A stretch of DNA of 64,000 nt, taken from Lacrimispora defluvii (GTDB lineage Bacteria > Bacillota > Clostridia > Lachnospirales > Lachnospiraceae). The notes beneath the pieces were generated by a model, which made no database searches, was not told where the DNA came from, and saw nothing but the letters and a program-made list of their open reading frames with translations. The translations under genes and the position numbers were made by a program. Numbering within the stretch: position 1 is the first letter of the stretch; every line of letters begins with the position of its first letter. Shown here one piece after another: positions 35,787-44,561 of this stretch. The DNA lies in NCBI GenBank assembly GCA_013036995.1, contig JAAOXG010000032.1:1-64000 (forward strand). The letters run 5' to 3'.

Positions 35787-36047
35787 CTACCCCAGCATGG
35801 TATTAAATACATGTATGGTAAAGTCACTAAGCGTCTTCATCATATTACTGCCCATCATCAAAAGAATGAGACCCACAACAAGTAACTTGGGCACAAAGGT
35901 TATGGTCTGTTCATGTATCTGGGTCGCTGCCTGCAGTATGGATATCAGTATACCGATGATCATGCTGACCACCAGAACCGGGCCCGCCAGCTTAACGGCT
36001 GCTCCAAACATTTCGTACATCAGGCTGCTGATTGCTACGTCTGTCAT
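35787..36047 (-). CDS. fliQ: Flagellar export gate protein FliQ
   Basis: An 86-residue protein with two transmembrane helices (KLAGPVLVVSMIIGILISILQAATQIHEQTI split around residues 22-45, and LLVVGLILLMMG). I chose the ATG at 36047, behind AGGAGGG. An upstream ATG at 36065 overlaps the fliP stop without its own binding site. Length matches the family. Confidence 0.95.
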   Translation of the reverse strand: MTDVAISSLMYEMFGAAVKLAGPVLVVSMIIGILISILQAATQIHEQTITFVPKLLVVGLILLMMGSNMMKTLSDFTIHVFNTMLG

Positions 36048-36064
36048 AAAAATCCCTCCTGTCA

Positions 36065-36724
36065 TTAATGAAAGCTTTTAACAAGGTTTGTAAATAATAA
36101 TTCCCAGCCATTCACTGTAACAAATAACAGTAGCTTAAATGGAAGTGAAATCATGGCAGGTGGAAGCATTACCATACCCATTGACATCAGTGTACTGGAA
36201 ACAACGATATCCACCAGCATAAATGGGAGGAAAATCATAAAACCAGCTGTGAACGCCCGTTTTAATTCTGAAGTCATAAATGATGGAATGACAACAGTCA
36301 TTGGTAAATCTTCAATGTTTTCCGCTTTTTCTGTATGGGATAAGTCTACAAACAGATTCAGAGTACTGGTTTCAGTCTGTTTCAGCATAAAACGCTTCAT
36401 GGGAACCTGAGCCCGTTTTAATGCTTCCGACTGGTTGATCTCTTCTTTTATGTAAGGCTGGTAAGCCTGGGTATTAATGTCTTTTATAACCGGATCCATG
36501 ATAAACAAAGTTAAGAATAGCGCAATGCCTACCAAAACAATATTAGGGGGCGTTTGCTGTACACCAAGTGCATTCCTTGTAAAAGACAGGATAATGATGA
36601 TTCTGGTAAAAGAAGTCATCATAACCAATATGGAAGGCAGCAGTGATATGATGGTCAGAATGAGGAAAAGTTCCAGGGTTGGCACCCTGCCTCCATTAAT
36701 GTTAACTAAGGCATCTGTATTCAT
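36065..36724 (-). CDS. fliP: Flagellar export gate protein FliP
   Basis: A 219-residue protein with four transmembrane helices: SLLPSILVMMTSFTRIIIILSF, NIVLVGIALFLTLFIMDPVI, and two in the C-terminal half (LKRAFTAGFMIFLPFMLVDIV). It lacks the cleavable signal peptide found in many FliP proteins: the first helix begins within 20 residues. It forms the core of the export gate. Confidence 0.96.
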   Translation of the reverse strand: MNTDALVNINGGRVPTLELFLILTIISLLPSILVMMTSFTRIIIILSFTRNALGVQQTPPNIVLVGIALFLTLFIMDPVIKDINTQAYQPYIKEEINQSEALKRAQVPMKRFMLKQTETSTLNLFVDLSHTEKAENIEDLPMTVVIPSFMTSELKRAFTAGFMIFLPFMLVDIVVSSTLMSMGMVMLPPAMISLPFKLLLFVTVNGWELLFTNLVKSFH

Positions 36725-36734
36725 TCTGCTCCTC

Positions 36735-37091
36735 CTACAAGTCTTTCCGGTTTTTGTCCGTATATTTTTTCAGAATGCTGATAAAATCAGGGTATCCGCT
36801 TCCTGTTTGAGGATTCTGGATATCCAGGCTTTGTTGAATATCCTCCTCCGTCAGTTCTGCCAGAATGTTAATCTGTGAAGAAGCGATACCAATGAGAAAA
36901 TAATGACTGCCTGCGCGAACAACCGCAATCGCCTTATCCTGCCCAAGGGGAAGCCTGTCTAACATCTGCATATAATTTCCCCCGCGTTTTAATCCCATCC
37001 CTTTTCCAATACTTTTTGTAAAAATATAGCTCAAATACAGAATGAGAATAGTGATAATAAGAACCGATAACAGACTGATCACACTGTTCAT
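36735..37091 (-). CDS. fliO: Flagellar export accessory protein FliO/FliZ
   Basis: A 118-residue protein with an N-terminal transmembrane helix (LLSVLIITILILYLSYIFT) and a soluble part with YMQMLDRLPLGQDKAIAVVRAG, a FliO-type motif. It helps FliP assemble. Its place between fliY and fliP is canonical. Confidence 0.92.
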   Translation of the reverse strand: MNSVISLLSVLIITILILYLSYIFTKSIGKGMGLKRGGNYMQMLDRLPLGQDKAIAVVRAGSHYFLIGIASSQINILAELTEEDIQQSLDIQNPQTGSGYPDFISILKKYTDKNRKDL

Positions 37092-37108
37092 CTACAGGCA
37101 CTTCCTCT

Positions 37109-38482
37109 CTAATCAACGTTCTTTTTGATAATTTTCGTAATACGGATACCAAAATTGTCATCAACGACTACTACATCGCCCTTCGCAATACATCTTCCAT
37201 TTACGTACAGATCCACCTGCTCTCCTGCAAGCTTGTCTAAAATAACAAGAGATCCTTTCGTAAATTCGAGTATATCTTTTACCAGCTTTCTGGTTCTGCC
37301 GATTTCTACGGACACCTCCAACGGTACTCCCATGATCAGCTCACGGTTTTCCTCCTGCTCTTCATAGCTTACCGGTCCTTCTGTAAGGTTATTCTGGGGA
37401 ACAGGCTTGACATTGATGGTTTTCGGCTCCGGAGCCTCTTTTTTGGGCGCGTTCATCTGTGAATTCTGCATCTGCAGTATCATCTGCTGCATCTGGTTAA
37501 TCATCTGCTGCTGCATCTGCATCTGATTCATCATCTGCTGCACGGCAGAATTATCAATCCCTGCCGGCTGGCTTACCATTGCTGGCATGGAAACTGCAGG
37601 CTGAGGAGTCTGTGCTGGTGTTGGAACTGGAGCTGGTGTCGGAGTTGGCGTTGCCGGCACCGGTTCTGAGGCCTTGCTGCCATTTAACAGCATCTCTATT
37701 TCCTCCTGAGACAGGATACCGCCTGAAGATTCCTGCTTCGGAGGTTCCTGTGGCTGGGGCTCTGGAGCTGAACTTCCCGAAAGAAGTTTTTCAATTTCTT
37801 CCTGAGATAAAATGCCGCCAGATGAAGCCGGAGCGGAAGCAGGTTGTGAAACAGGCTCGGGCACCGGCGCTTCTTCCGGCTCACTGCCTCCCTGGGGAAA
37901 GAATCCCGCCACCAGTTCTTTTGCAAGTGCAGGTGGCATAACATTAATAAATTCACTGGCCATCTGATCTGCTATCTTCAAATTAAAACCAACCACAACC
38001 ATTAAATCTTCATCGTGATAATATTTTTCTTTAAAATCTCCTACATCTTCAATTTCAAAAGAAGTTGGTGTTGAGATATTAACTGCTTTGCTTAAAAACT
38101 CGCTGAGAGCAGTCGCTGACGCCCCCATCATCTGATTCATTACTTCACAGATTGCACTAATATTTAATTCATTTAATTCAAAATCCTCTTCCGGGGTTTC
38201 CGTTCCCATCAGCATATCTACGATGACCTTAACATCATGCTTTTTCAGGAGCATAATATTGCTTCCGCTAAGACCTGCAATATAAGTAATCTCCACCCCC
38301 ACTGCCGGTTCCAGGTTTGATATTTCAAACTCACTTTTTGTCAGTACCTTTACTACAGGTGTGGTGATATCAACTCTGGCATTGAGCATGGTAGATACTG
38401 CAGTGGCTGAGGCTCCCAGGCTTATGTTTAGTATTTCACCTATGGCATCAATCTCAAATGCGCTAAAATTCTTCGAATCCAT
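37109..38482 (-). CDS. fliY: Motor switch phosphatase FliY with two CheY-binding-type motifs
   Basis: A 457-residue protein. The CheC-like phosphatase domain (about 1-195) has two ExxN helices (EILN at 16-19, EVMN at 113-116) with GASATA. A Pro-rich linker (about 200-310) holds two near-identical copies of ILSQEEIExLL (224-234 and 256-266). A Met/Gln-rich helix (311-342) precedes the C-terminal FliN domain (about 370-455). FliY dephosphorylates CheY-P in the switch. In B. subtilis the LSQxEIDALL motif is at the extreme N-terminus; here the N-terminus lacks it and it is duplicated inside. Confidence 0.92.
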   Translation of the reverse strand: MDSKNFSAFEIDAIGEILNISLGASATAVSTMLNARVDITTPVVKVLTKSEFEISNLEPAVGVEITYIAGLSGSNIMLLKKHDVKVIVDMLMGTETPEEDFELNELNISAICEVMNQMMGASATALSEFLSKAVNISTPTSFEIEDVGDFKEKYYHDEDLMVVVGFNLKIADQMASEFINVMPPALAKELVAGFFPQGGSEPEEAPVPEPVSQPASAPASSGGILSQEEIEKLLSGSSAPEPQPQEPPKQESSGGILSQEEIEMLLNGSKASEPVPATPTPTPAPVPTPAQTPQPAVSMPAMVSQPAGIDNSAVQQMMNQMQMQQQMINQMQQMILQMQNSQMNAPKKEAPEPKTINVKPVPQNNLTEGPVSYEEQEENRELIMGVPLEVSVEIGRTRKLVKDILEFTKGSLVILDKLAGEQVDLYVNGRCIAKGDVVVVDDNFGIRITKIIKKNVD

Positions 38483-38532
38483 ACAACTTTTCTCCCTTTA
38501 TACTCATTTAGCCCTCTATGCCATATTTTACC

Positions 38533-38979
38533 TTATTTACCGATCTCCAATGCCTTGGAAGCCATCATTTTTATGGCATTAAATGCGGTTATATTGGCTT
38601 CATAGGACCGGGTTGCAGACATGCTGTCCACTGTTTCCTTTATCAGATCCACATTGGGCATCTGTACATAGCCGTTCTCATCTGCATCCGGATGTTCCGG
38701 GTCGTAAACGGATTTTAAAGGGCTGGTATCTTCCACTACCTGTGATACCTTTACTCCCCCCGAGCTCTGCTGGCGGCTCTTACCTGCTGCATTCATTAAG
38801 GTTTTGCGGAAATTGCTTTCAGCCTGTGCTTCAAGAACCACCATTCTTCTGCGGTATGGGCCACCGGTAGCCGTTCTGGTGGTATCTATATTCGCGATAT
38901 TTTGTGATGCAATATCAAGTCTGAGACGCTGTGCGGTCATAGCAGACGCACTGATATTCATCGAACTTAAAAACGACAT
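38533..38979 (-). CDS. flgC: Proximal rod protein FlgC, displaced from flgB
   Basis: A 148-residue protein with the FlgC pattern: MSFLSSMNISASAMTAQRLR, IASQNIANIDTTRTATGGPYRRRMV and YVQMPNVDLIKETVDSMSATRSYEANITAFN. It is the only FlgC-like gene in the window. Normally flgC stands between flgB and fliE; here those two are adjacent at 51614-52323 and flgC lies 13 kb away between cheY and fliY. It is in frame with conserved ends, so it should be functional. Confidence 0.92.
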   Translation of the reverse strand: MSFLSSMNISASAMTAQRLRLDIASQNIANIDTTRTATGGPYRRRMVVLEAQAESNFRKTLMNAAGKSRQQSSGGVKVSQVVEDTSPLKSVYDPEHPDADENGYVQMPNVDLIKETVDSMSATRSYEANITAFNAIKMMASKALEIGK

Positions 38980-39003
38980 TTGTACCCTCCTCAGTGAATC
39001 AGC

Positions 39004-39363
39004 TTAGCCGATAATTCCAGTAACTGTCTTTAAAATTCTATCCGGTTTAAATGGCTTAACAATAAAGTCCTTTGCTCCTGATTTAATCGCTTCAATAACC
39101 ATGCTTTCCTGTCCCATTGCGGAGCACATAACAACCACTGCATTGGGGTCTTTTGCTTTAATCGCCTTTAATGCTTCCAGTCCATCCATATTGGGCATGG
39201 TAATGTCCATGATGATAAGATCAGGGCTGATTTCTGTAAACATCTGAACAGCCTGAGCTCCGTCAGCCGCTTCGTACAGATCGGTATATCCGTTCTTTGT
39301 CAGAGTGTCCTTAATCATCATTCTCATAAATGCTGCATCATCTACTAATAATATTTTTGCCAT
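39004..39363 (-). CDS. cheY: Chemotaxis response regulator CheY
   Basis: A 119-residue single receiver domain: acidic pair D8/D9, phospho-acceptor D53 in IIMDITMPNMDG, Ser/Thr in CSAMGQE, K103 in VKPF. Its place between fliM and fliY is canonical for B. subtilis-type operons. Phosphorylated CheY binds FliM, and probably the LSQ motifs of FliY, to change rotation. Confidence 0.96.
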   Translation of the reverse strand: MAKILLVDDAAFMRMMIKDTLTKNGYTDLYEAADGAQAVQMFTEISPDLIIMDITMPNMDGLEALKAIKAKDPNAVVVMCSAMGQESMVIEAIKSGAKDFIVKPFKPDRILKTVTGIIG

Positions 39364-39411
39364 TTTCTACATCTCCTTTATTATCCTATAATTCTTTATG
39401 TAATCCCTGAC

Positions 39412-40452
39412 TCAGCTTTTACTGGTCTGGTAATTTCCATTTTCAGCCTGATCATCAATTTGAGCGACTACATCATCGATTTTAACAGCAACGTTACGTT
39501 TATGAACACCCAGCTGGCCTTTGAACCATGGCTGTCCCTCAACATAAAGTTTGACATCAGAATCTTTTGGTGTATTTAAATTGATAACATCTCCAACATG
39601 TAGATTATATACATCATCAAGCGAAATTGAGGTATCACCCAACTGAGCTCTGACTAGCATATCTGAAGATTTAATACTCTGCATAATCTCTCTCTTATTA
39701 TCCTGGCTATTCGCCTCTTCACCCATGGCACTGTGTTTGCGCTTGTCCATGATATCAAATATATTCATGAGAAGAGATCCTGGGATACAAATATTCAATC
39801 TTCCTGAGCACTCTTTCATATCTACATCTATTACAACAATAACAATGGTTTCATCCACACCAATTTCCTGAAACATACTTGGGTTCTCTTCCAGCCTTGC
39901 CAGTTGGAATTTCAGATTGATGTAGCTGGACCAGGAATCCTTTAAAGCACCGATTATATATTGAATTACTCTGTAATACAAAGCCATTTCAATTTCTGTA
40001 TATATATAAGATGCATCTACATTAACATCAGTTCCCACGCCTCCCAACATACGGTCAATTAAATTGAGCATCAGCGTCATACTTGCGTTAATAAGAAGGG
40101 GAGGATTTTTACTGTTGTTAGGCAGTGTTACGTTAACTACGGTAAGAATATCATTATCACTAAGTGCATTGCCAAACTCATAATATCTTTGTTCCTCAAC
40201 TGTAACTACGGACAATTCGCTGGAAGTCCGAAATATGCTGCTAATCTGGGAGCCTGCTATTCTGGAATAATTGTCGAATATACTTTTTAAAATTTTCAGT
40301 CTGTCTTTCGTAAATTTCTTCGGACTGTAAAAATCATATTTCCGGTATTTTACTTCATTTTCCTTTTTCTCTATCTCGTCAATGGGCTCATCATTTCCAC
40401 TTAAGGAATTGAGTAGCGCATCAATCTGACTTTGGGATAATACTTCAGCCAT
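39412..40452 (-). CDS. fliM: Motor switch protein FliM
   Basis: A 346-residue protein: N-terminal CheY-binding motif (EVLSQSQIDALL, residues 3-14), a middle CheC-like domain (GGxGTxV-type at about 150) and a C-terminal FliN-like domain (about 255-330, VGDVINLNTPKDSDVKLYVEG). It forms the C-ring. I chose the ATG at 40452 (GGGAGTG upstream) instead of the GTG three codons earlier, which lies in the binding site. Confidence 0.96.
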   Translation of the reverse strand: MAEVLSQSQIDALLNSLSGNDEPIDEIEKKENEVKYRKYDFYSPKKFTKDRLKILKSIFDNYSRIAGSQISSIFRTSSELSVVTVEEQRYYEFGNALSDNDILTVVNVTLPNNSKNPPLLINASMTLMLNLIDRMLGGVGTDVNVDASYIYTEIEMALYYRVIQYIIGALKDSWSSYINLKFQLARLEENPSMFQEIGVDETIVIVVIDVDMKECSGRLNICIPGSLLMNIFDIMDKRKHSAMGEEANSQDNKREIMQSIKSSDMLVRAQLGDTSISLDDVYNLHVGDVINLNTPKDSDVKLYVEGQPWFKGQLGVHKRNVAVKIDDVVAQIDDQAENGNYQTSKS

Positions 40453-40474
40453 TTGTTTCACTCCCGCTTTTTAT

Positions 40475-41260
40475 TTAATTGCCCGCTTTGTTCTGAATAT
40501 TGTGATATACCTGGTTGTAGTATTCCTCCAGGGACTTTTCAACCGTATCATTTTTAGTTATCAAAATCTCAACACGGCGGTTTTTTGCACGTCCATCTTC
40601 GGTATCAAACGGTGCGATAGGGCGAAACTGCCCAAAACTCATCCCTACCAGTTTTTCCGGTGAAACAGCGTTTTGGCTCTGCAGAAAGATAATAACCTCT
40701 GCGGAACGCTGTGCAGACAACATACGGTCATTACGAATGTTATTGGCTCTCTCTGGATTTCCCTGTGAGGTATGTCCCAATACCTGAACTTCCTTAATAT
40801 TGTCATTGGCCTGTGCCATTGCAGCTGCAAACTCACTAAGGACATCTTTCCCTTCCTGTCTGAGAACAGAGCTGTCTCCATCAAAAAATACTTTATCACG
40901 AAATGAGATAAATGTGAAGCCGTCTCCACGCGTAATTTCGACAGAATCCTGCATATTCCGATCATCAACCACTTTTTTCAGCATTAGATACAATTCATCA
41001 AAATCTGTACTTTCTCCGCCTTCAGCAGGAGGGTTACCTTTTAAATCCCCCTCACCATCTTTCGCATTGGCATCCAATACAATCTGATCTGATGACTGGA
41101 CAGCTTTTGGATTAAAACTCTGTACCAGAATCTTCCATTTTGTCTGGTCAACGGAGGACATTGAATACAAAAGAACAAAAAAGCACAGCAATAATGTAAC
41201 CATGTCTCCATATGTATCCATCCAGCTTCCAAGCTCTTCCGGCTTTTTATTTCTTTTCAT
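40475..41260 (-). CDS. motB: Stator protein MotB
   Basis: A 261-residue protein: single N-terminal membrane helix with the ion-binding Asp at about D19 (TYGDMVTLLLCFFVLLYS), plug region and C-terminal OmpA/MotB peptidoglycan-binding domain (about 130-235, VQVLGHTSQG...ERANNIRNDRMLSAQRSAEV). The helix sequence is compatible with H+ or Na+ use and does not settle it. No fliL gene stands between motB and fliM, unlike in B. subtilis. The ATG at 41260 follows AGGTGG. Confidence 0.96.
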   Translation of the reverse strand: MKRNKKPEELGSWMDTYGDMVTLLLCFFVLLYSMSSVDQTKWKILVQSFNPKAVQSSDQIVLDANAKDGEGDLKGNPPAEGGESTDFDELYLMLKKVVDDRNMQDSVEITRGDGFTFISFRDKVFFDGDSSVLRQEGKDVLSEFAAAMAQANDNIKEVQVLGHTSQGNPERANNIRNDRMLSAQRSAEVIIFLQSQNAVSPEKLVGMSFGQFRPIAPFDTEDGRAKNRRVEILITKNDTVEKSLEEYYNQVYHNIQNKAGN

Positions 41261-41313
41261 CACCAACCACCTGTTTCCCTGTTAGAATAAATGCTGTAAG
41301 TTTTACTGCCTTA

Positions 41314-42120
41314 TCAGGAAGCATCACTGCTTGTACTGCCTGATCTCTTCTTTAAGATCTTATTCTGCTGAGCCTGAGAAAGATAAGACAAAAGTTTTTC
41401 CTCAAGGTATTTCGGATTGTCTCCAGCCTGTATTGACAAAACACCTTCTATGATAATCTGCTTGTACAATAACTCCTCATCATTTCTAAGACGAAGTTTT
41501 TTTGCCATTGGAACAAATACCAAATTTGATAATACACTGCCGTAGAAGGTCGTAATCAGAGCAACAGACATATCGGCTCCCAGACTGCTGGCTCCGCCTC
41601 CGTCCATATTCATACCTTTCAGCATATTTACCAATCCAACCAGAGTACCAATCATACCGAATGCAGGTGCCAGTGAGCTTCCTTTTTCATACACGCTGAC
41701 GTCCTGATCATGACGCTCTGACATAGCTGAAACTTCGCTTTCCAGCATCTCTCTTATTTTTTCTGCGTCCATCGCATCTACAATCAGCATAATACTCTGT
41801 TTCAGGAATGGATCCTTAATGCCGTTAGCCTGTTCTTCCAAAACCAGTAATCCTTTTTTTCTGGCTGTCTTAGCCATGTCAACCATAGTATCAATTACTT
41901 TTTCAGCATCGTATCTCTTGGGATTGAGCATGATTGCAAAGTGCTTCGGAATCTGCGCTAACGTTTTAAATGGAAAGCTTGCTACCAGGGCTGCAATTGT
42001 GCCTCCTATTACAATAACCACACTGGGCATATCAACGAAATTTCCCAGCTTAGCCATACCAATTCCATTTACAATCAGAGCAAAACCAACTACCCAGCCT
42101 ACAATCAACGATATGTCCAT
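41314..42120 (-). CDS. motA: Stator protein MotA
   Basis: A 268-residue membrane protein with four predicted helices and the cytoplasmic loop that meets FliG (MSERHDQDVSVYEKGSSLAPAFGMIGTLVGLV). MotA5:MotB2 units turn the rotor by ion flow. It starts 33 nt after flbD and is followed 53 nt later by motB. Confidence 0.96.
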   Translation of the reverse strand: MDISLIVGWVVGFALIVNGIGMAKLGNFVDMPSVVIVIGGTIAALVASFPFKTLAQIPKHFAIMLNPKRYDAEKVIDTMVDMAKTARKKGLLVLEEQANGIKDPFLKQSIMLIVDAMDAEKIREMLESEVSAMSERHDQDVSVYEKGSSLAPAFGMIGTLVGLVNMLKGMNMDGGGASSLGADMSVALITTFYGSVLSNLVFVPMAKKLRLRNDEELLYKQIIIEGVLSIQAGDNPKYLEEKLLSYLSQAQQNKILKKRSGSTSSDAS

Positions 42121-42153
42121 GAATAACCTCCAACTGTCCAGGCATCTCCCGGA

Positions 42154-42357
42154 TTAATCTTTCATATTCTTCCCGCGTGCATAGATTCGGGCATTGTAAT
42201 CGATCGCCCTGTCTATAATTTCTTCAACACTTTCCTTCACCACATAATGTTTCCCGCTTACCAGGATAACATTTGACTCCGGTATTGATTCCACCCGCTC
42301 AATCTGCGCGCAGTTTATTATGAATTCTTCATCATTCAGTCTTGTAAGACGAATCAT
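42154..42357 (-). CDS. flbD: FlbD family protein (swarming/flagellar)
   Basis: A 67-residue protein: MIRLTRLNDEEFIINCAQIERVESIPES.. and a KHYVVKESVEEIIDRAI helix, the family's whole length. It regularly stands between the hook gene flgE and motA in Firmicutes. Its role is not defined. The ribosome binding site (AGGAGAGG) lies beside a hairpin whose arm is complementary to it (42377-42405). Confidence 0.9.
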   Translation of the reverse strand: MIRLTRLNDEEFIINCAQIERVESIPESNVILVSGKHYVVKESVEEIIDRAIDYNARIYARGKNMKD

Positions 42358-42376
42358 ATAATACCTCTCCTTAAGC

Positions 42377-42405
42377 CCGGAGAGGCGGAGTTAATGCCTC
42401 TCCGG
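42377..42405 (-). repeat. GC-rich hairpin between flgE and flbD
   Basis: Perfect 10-bp stem, CCGGAGAGGC (42377-42386) with GCCTCTCCGG (42396-42405), 9-nt loop, no U-run on the minus strand. The GGAGAGG in one arm repeats the flbD Shine-Dalgarno sequence, and the other arm's CCTCTCC could pair with that sequence instead, giving two exclusive folds. Confidence 0.6.
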
Positions 42406-42421
42406 ATTGTTGTGGAATCAA

Positions 42422-44044
42422 TTACCGTTTCATATTAACTAATTCTTCCAGCATCTGATCAGTTACAGTGATGATTTTGGAGTTCGCCTGGAAACCTCTC
42501 TGTGTGGTAATCATGTCTGTCATTTCTGTGGCGAGGTCAACTTTAGCCATTTCAAGGAAGTTGCTTCTTATAACACCATCTGTTCCTCCACCTTCAAATA
42601 CACTTACATTTCCAGCACTTGCACCAACGGTATAATAATATCCGGAATCCTTTTCCAGACCGCCCATATTCTGGACACGTCCAAGAGCAATCTTACCAAT
42701 TGTAACTGTCTCAGAATTAGCAGTTGTACCAACAATTGTCCCATCCTGCTGAATCTTGTAGCTAGCAAACTCTGCAAGAGCATCATCTGTAGATGTACCA
42801 CTACTTGTGCTGCTGCTTGAAGATGCTGCCGTAGTCTGAGCTGTAGTCAAATTAGCCTGTGCCTTAGCTACAGCATTATAGGCTGCCTCAAGTTTTGTCT
42901 CTTCTGTACTTACAGTTATTTTAGCTGCATCGCGAACGCTTTGAAGAGAACCATCTTCCAATGTACTCAATTTGTTTTTAAAGTCAACTAATGCTTTTTT
43001 TGCATCTTCATAATCTTTCTTTATTCCTTCATAAGTTGTTAGTGTTTCATCAGCATCGCGAAAAGCCTCTAATTTGCTCTGATAGTTCGTAAAATACTCA
43101 TCAGGAGACGGGATTGCTTTTGCCGCAGTAGGTGCTATAAGCTGAGCTTTCAGCTCAATTAATTCATAATCAGCCTGTTCATATTCCTTAAGCTTAGCGT
43201 AATATGCATCTCTTAATGTATTACCCGGGTCTGTTGTTGCATTCTTCCAATCATTATATGCAGTTTTCATTGCGGCTTCTTTAGCATCTACGTCTGCCTG
43301 TATATTACCAATACCTTTAATGGTACCTGCAGCATTTTCTATGGAATCATATTTCGCCTGATAATTAGATTGAGCTGTTACATATGCCTGTCTTGCTGCT
43401 GACACAATCGCATTCTGACTATTGTATGTAGCCTGCGCATCACTAAGAGCTTTCTTAGCAGCAGTTACCGCATCACTGTTATTATCATTTTTCAGCTTAT
43501 TGATCACCGATTGAGTCGGCAGCTTTAATGGAACTAATGATCCTGTTGCATATTTTTTAGTATCCTGATCATAACTGAATCCATACACGTAGCTACCACT
43601 GTCATCTGTCAAATAACCATTGGGATCCACTTTAAATTTACCAACGCGTGATAAGTAAAGGCCACTTGACTTAACTGCATCATCTCCCTCTAAGGAAAGG
43701 GCCCCGCCGCTTAACATAGGACCAACAATGAAAAATCCAGTTCCATCGATCATACAATCCAGACCACTGGCAGAAGGTGACATACTTCCAGTTGAAAAAT
43801 CGTAAGTAATTGCACCAGTTGTAACTCCATAACCGATTTGGTTGGCATTCACAGCACCGATTCCTCCGGTTTCGGTGTTACCACCAGATCCTGAACTGCT
43901 GTTCTGGTACATGGCATCCTTAAAAGACATACTTGCAGCTTTATATCCCCATGTGTTTACGTTTGCAATATTATTACCTATAACATCCATCTTTGACTGA
44001 TGTGCTCTTAGACCTGCAACACCAGCGAACATTGATCTGACCAT
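42422..44044 (-). CDS. flgE: Flagellar hook protein FlgE with a long coiled-coil-like insertion
   Basis: A 540-residue protein. N-terminal rod/hook signature VIGNNIANVNTWGYK, the MIDGTGFFIVG motif near 98-108, and C-terminal FLEMAKVDLATEMTDMITTQRGFQAN are conserved. Residues about 187-420 are an unusual Ala/Lys/Glu/Asp-rich, heptad-like stretch, ending in a Ser-rich tract (408-418). Hook proteins are commonly 280-430 residues without such a segment. The reading frame and ends are intact, so it is probably a surface coiled coil of the hook D2 region, not a fusion error. Confidence 0.93.
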   Translation of the reverse strand: MVRSMFAGVAGLRAHQSKMDVIGNNIANVNTWGYKAASMSFKDAMYQNSSSGSGGNTETGGIGAVNANQIGYGVTTGAITYDFSTGSMSPSASGLDCMIDGTGFFIVGPMLSGGALSLEGDDAVKSSGLYLSRVGKFKVDPNGYLTDDSGSYVYGFSYDQDTKKYATGSLVPLKLPTQSVINKLKNDNNSDAVTAAKKALSDAQATYNSQNAIVSAARQAYVTAQSNYQAKYDSIENAAGTIKGIGNIQADVDAKEAAMKTAYNDWKNATTDPGNTLRDAYYAKLKEYEQADYELIELKAQLIAPTAAKAIPSPDEYFTNYQSKLEAFRDADETLTTYEGIKKDYEDAKKALVDFKNKLSTLEDGSLQSVRDAAKITVSTEETKLEAAYNAVAKAQANLTTAQTTAASSSSSTSSGTSTDDALAEFASYKIQQDGTIVGTTANSETVTIGKIALGRVQNMGGLEKDSGYYYTVGASAGNVSVFEGGGTDGVIRSNFLEMAKVDLATEMTDMITTQRGFQANSKIITVTDQMLEELVNMKR

Positions 44045-44125
44045 ATTTTTTATCCTTTCTCTTTTGAAACTGCCGTTTCCCGATGTCAGTCAGACATACA
44101 GGATAAGCCCCCATAAATGGTCCGG

Positions 44126-44497
44126 CTATAGCAAAACGGCACTGTCAATATTGGTAAAAATGTTCTCTTTCATTTCATTTCCTGACATAGTTGTAACTAC
44201 TGTGTTATTAGGAACATTCACGATAAACGCTCCCCTTTCACTGATAATAACAACATCTTTTGCCCCTTTTAAACGGGCTTTTTCTACAGCAGACTGAAGA
44301 TCATCTAAAAACGAAGGGGTTACTTCGATTCCCCGCTGATTCACCCGTTCTGCCGCATGTTTAGAAAAGTGAAGTTTCTCTTCTTTTCCAATCCGGCTGT
44401 TTAGAACATCACTAAAGCTGCTGCATTCCGATGCTGCTGCCGCACTGCGAAGTTTCAGTTGCCGGACATCTTCAAATTGGTTTATTTTTCCTATCAT
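44126..44497 (-). CDS. Conserved flagellar operon protein (TIGR02530 type)
   Basis: A 123-residue protein with a conserved C-terminal half: FSKHAAERVNQRGIEVTPSFLDDLQSAVEKARLKGAKDVVII and AFIVNVPNNTVVTTM. This small family lies between flgD and flgE across Firmicutes, where it is called only a flagellar operon protein. I start at the ATG at 44497 (GGTGA upstream). Function unknown. Confidence 0.82.
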   Translation of the reverse strand: MIGKINQFEDVRQLKLRSAAAASECSSFSDVLNSRIGKEEKLHFSKHAAERVNQRGIEVTPSFLDDLQSAVEKARLKGAKDVVIISERGAFIVNVPNNTVVTTMSGNEMKENIFTNIDSAVLL

Positions 44498-44561
44498 TTT
44501 CAATCACCAACCATATCATTCTGGTCCAAACCACTGCCATACTATCAGTTATACTTACTTT

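Noticed and set aside
42785-43486. The FlgE insertion as a misassembled or foreign fragment.
   Set aside because: The frame is open across the whole gene, both FlgE ends are intact, and base composition resembles the neighbours.
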